Positions 61,401 through 64,000 of a stretch of DNA of 64,000 nt are shown here, piece after piece. The translations under genes and the position numbers were made by a program. This DNA comes from Prunella strophiata. Taxonomy: Eukaryota; Chordata; Aves; Passeriformes; Prunellidae. Positions within the stretch are counted from its first letter, which is position 1. Each line of letters opens with the position of its first letter. Where the stretch lies: positions 14,623,892 through 14,687,891 of the forward strand of contig JAZBQD010000001.1 of NCBI GenBank assembly GCA_036583965.1, written 5' to 3'. Under the pieces are notes generated by a model. That model saw nothing but the letters and a program-made list of their open reading frames with translations, searched no databases and was not told the DNA's origin.

Positions 61401-62282
61401 CTCACCACGAGGTTCTTCTGTCTTAATTTCATGTACTGGAGGCTTCTTGTAGTGGAACTTGAAGGATCTGGAGTCTAACCCAAGTCAATGACAAAACAGG
61501 CTGGAATTAATCTCTGAGCTCTGCCAGTGTGGTTTAACAACAAGGTAACTAACAGGTTATCAGCTGGGGACATTTCTTTATTCATGGAAAAATGGAGTCT
61601 CCAGTGAGTGAGACTGTGAGAAACTCCAGGGGAGGATTCAGGATTCATGCCACCCTGAAGGAGGCACCTACAGGTGAGTCAGGCTGCTTCTCTCTTGCTC
61701 CATGGACCAGAACAGCAACCTCAGGATTTGCTCAGCTTTAAACATCCAGCATTCACATGGCTCATGTTCAACAGAAGAATCCACCCAGAGGACTTTGGCA
61801 GTGTTTGGGTCAGGTCCTACAAGGGCATTTGCATTGGAAATAAAATTTGCTGGGGAAAAAAAAAAAATCATTTAAGCCCTTTTATTTGGAGGAATGTCCA
61901 TATTGCTGCTTCTCCAAATTAAAAAGCTTTTCTTTCAGTCAGGGTGGAGGAACCATGTTGGTTCTAACAGCACCTGGGGAAGGTTTCTCAGTCAGGCTAG
62001 AATTGTAATAAAAATGAAGAAAACACCCCAAGCACAAGAACTGAAAGGTACTGCAGTGATAATTGTTCCTGTTGGAAGAATCTGAGCTTCATTTGGGAGG
62101 CCAAAGGAACATCTGAAAGCCAAAGACACAAAAATGTCAAAATGGCATTCACCAAACCTGTGACTCCTCTCTCTCCTCCTTCTCCTGATGCTCTCCTGCA
62201 CTGAACTGAGCTGTATCTTAGCAATGTTAATGTTACAGTGTTAAAAATATGCTGGTTACCTGTGTAAAAAGTGTAATTTCAC

Positions 62283-62310
62283 TTTAAAAAATGCCTCAGC
62301 ATTTTTTAAA
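62283..62310. repeat. Perfect 12-bp hairpin with CTCA loop
   Basis: TTTAAAAAATGC and its exact reverse complement GCATTTTTTAAA flank a four-base loop. It lies in AT-rich intergenic DNA. Confidence 0.85.
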
Positions 62311-62911
62311 TGTCGAATGTAGCTGGCACACATTTATGCTGCAAAATAGCTCTTAGATGATTCCTCTTAAATGTTTAAACTTAGTAATTCCAGGCAATTT
62401 TGAGAAATATTGATAGTTTTACTAGTTTTTTAGTAGTAATGGACAGTACATAATTACTAAAAATGTAATATTTTTACACCTGTGTTTTTTTATGATAGTG
62501 TTACTCCTGTGCAAAATTAAATGTCAGCAAGAGAAGAGTTATTCTAAAATGCAATTTAACATGAATGTATTATTACACTGAGGAGGTAATATGGTGATTT
62601 AATATGGTGACTAGTCACACCTGAGTAACTAAAGAGCTTGTTTTTACAGGGAACCACTAAGTTTAGTAAAGTGAGGGAAAAGTATTTTATTCCAAATAGA
62701 TTATCTTGGTGCTTTCCCTCAGTTTGGTGCAAAACTTCATGTAGGAGCTGGGATTTGACAGAAGCATAGGGGGGGAAAGTTTTTTAAAAAAGCAAAGGAA
62801 AACCAAGTAAAAAGTTATCAAAGCAAGGTCACCAAACACAAAATGCTGTGGAAGAGAGCAGCCAAGGACCTTCCTCCACCTCTGTGGATCCATCTGCACT
62901 AAAACCCCACA

Positions 62912-62938
62912 GGACCAGGATCAGGATCAGGATCAGGG
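62912..62938. repeat. GGATCA hexamer microsatellite
   Basis: About four copies of AGGATC follow one another. Confidence 0.8.
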
Positions 62939-64000
62939 GCACCCCACCCCTCTTTGGGGTGAGACTGGCAGCTCTTCAGGGCTGGAGCATCTCCACCTCT
63001 GCCAGGAGCCACTGGACTGATGGCTAAAAGCCACCCTCCACCCACTGGAATTTACAGGGCTGGAGAATTTGTGACAGCTCATTTTTAAAATTCTGTTCAA
63101 CCCAGGAGCACCAGGTGCTGAATGAATGCAAAAGAATGTTATATTATTTTTCATTTAGAAATTTTTAGAAGTAAACTAATTTGCTGACACTGCAAATTCA
63201 AAAAATCTGTGTTGTGAGTAGGTGGTTAATTGGAGTTAATTGCAATGCTGAAGTTTTTATTCTGACTGGGAAAAGTTCTGTTTTACTTGTGGGTCTTTTT
63301 AAGGCAAGTTTATCCACAGATATGTCCACAGTGTCCTCTGTATGGGGAGAGAGGTGTGAGAGGCTGCACAACTGAACCACAGAGCAGAATGTGTCATTTA
63401 TGTCATCCCCCATTTTTTTCTTGTTTTTCCTACTTCAACAGCATGAAAACTATGCAGGAGGTTTTGGGGAACCTCAGCCCAGTAACAGCAGAGAAGTTCT
63501 GGGTGTCTTTCAGGGTAAAAGAACAGTGTTCATCTTCATCCTACAGAAAATTGTTCTGCTTTCTCCTGAAATGGCCTCTGCAATTTTTTTAGAACTTCCT
63601 TATTTTCCATCAATGCAGTTTGCCTTTGCTGATTTCTTGCATCAGACTATTCACTAGATAGGAGGATGTAAGAGAGAATTAAAAAATAAAGAAAAAATAA
63701 GGATCTGTTCCCAAAGACAGTGAAAACAATGGGAGTCAAAGAAACTGGCATTGACAAAAGATTTTATTTCCCTCAGGAGAGAAAGAATGATGCTAGCCAA
63801 AATTTTATAAAACAAAGATTCCAGTAATAAGTCCAACACAGCAGAACATAAACTGGCATCACATTTAGGTTCTTCCTTCCTTTCTAACAGTGGCACACAC
63901 CTCAAATTATGCTTGATGAGTGAGGTAAAATTGTCATTATTGTAGTAACTGCATACAGCTTGGTCTTTAATCTTGCTATGGGATTTTAGGCTGACTACTG

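Larger units (their letters stand above)
58401..64000. other. Intergenic DNA without a supported gene
   Basis: The longest open frame is 174 codons (58921-59445, plus) in a locally GC-richer patch. It has no recognisable domain and is overlapped by other open frames, so I treat it as chance. Other content is G13 at 59879-59891, a GGATCA hexamer run at 62912-62938 and a 12-bp perfect hairpin at 62283-62310. Confidence 0.55.

Overview
The window is vertebrate nuclear DNA, almost certainly avian. It contains degraded CR1 retrotransposons with the bird-type 3' tail (tandem ATTCTATGATTCT-like ends), long introns with conventional GT-AG splice sites, and one strong CpG island in an otherwise AT-rich, CpG-poor background. 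It has no operons, CRISPR arrays, rRNA or recognisable tRNA genes.

The left 25.6 kb is the 5' part of PDZD8 on the minus strand. PDZD8 is an ER-anchored SMP-domain lipid-transfer and contact-site tether. Exon 1 (membrane anchor plus SMP domain) is at 24743-25632, exon 2 at 8250-8372 and exon 3 at 4144-4246. The three exons join in phase with standard splice sites. The PDZ, C1 and coiled-coil parts of the gene must lie beyond the left edge.

The PDZD8 CpG island carries a TATA-less promoter with GC boxes, a CRE and an inverted CCAAT box. Immediately upstream of it, about 25.99-27.93 kb, is the most striking structure of the window: a roughly 1.9-kb GC-rich minisatellite with a 13-bp unit. It includes a block of 23 identical copies and a perfect 20-bp inverted repeat at its promoter-side edge. 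The array has almost no stop codons in any frame, so the very long open frames in it (up to 880 codons) are artefacts.

The right 36 kb has no gene I can name. In other vertebrates the EMX2/EMX2OS regulatory landscape lies on this side of PDZD8, so this is probably part of it (inference from synteny). It holds: (i) a candidate small unrecognised minus-strand gene at 30.8-33.4 kb, with one convincing coding-like exon and a phase-consistent downstream chain ending in a stop and AATAAA; (ii) a 24-bp minisatellite directly upstream of that candidate; (iii) a 1.3-kb decayed CR1 element with recognisable ORF1 esterase-like and ORF2 endonuclease remnants; (iv) two AT-rich stretches with homeobox and TCF/LEF-type motifs that may be conserved enhancers; and (v) several perfect short hairpins. 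I judge the remaining open reading frames there to be chance.
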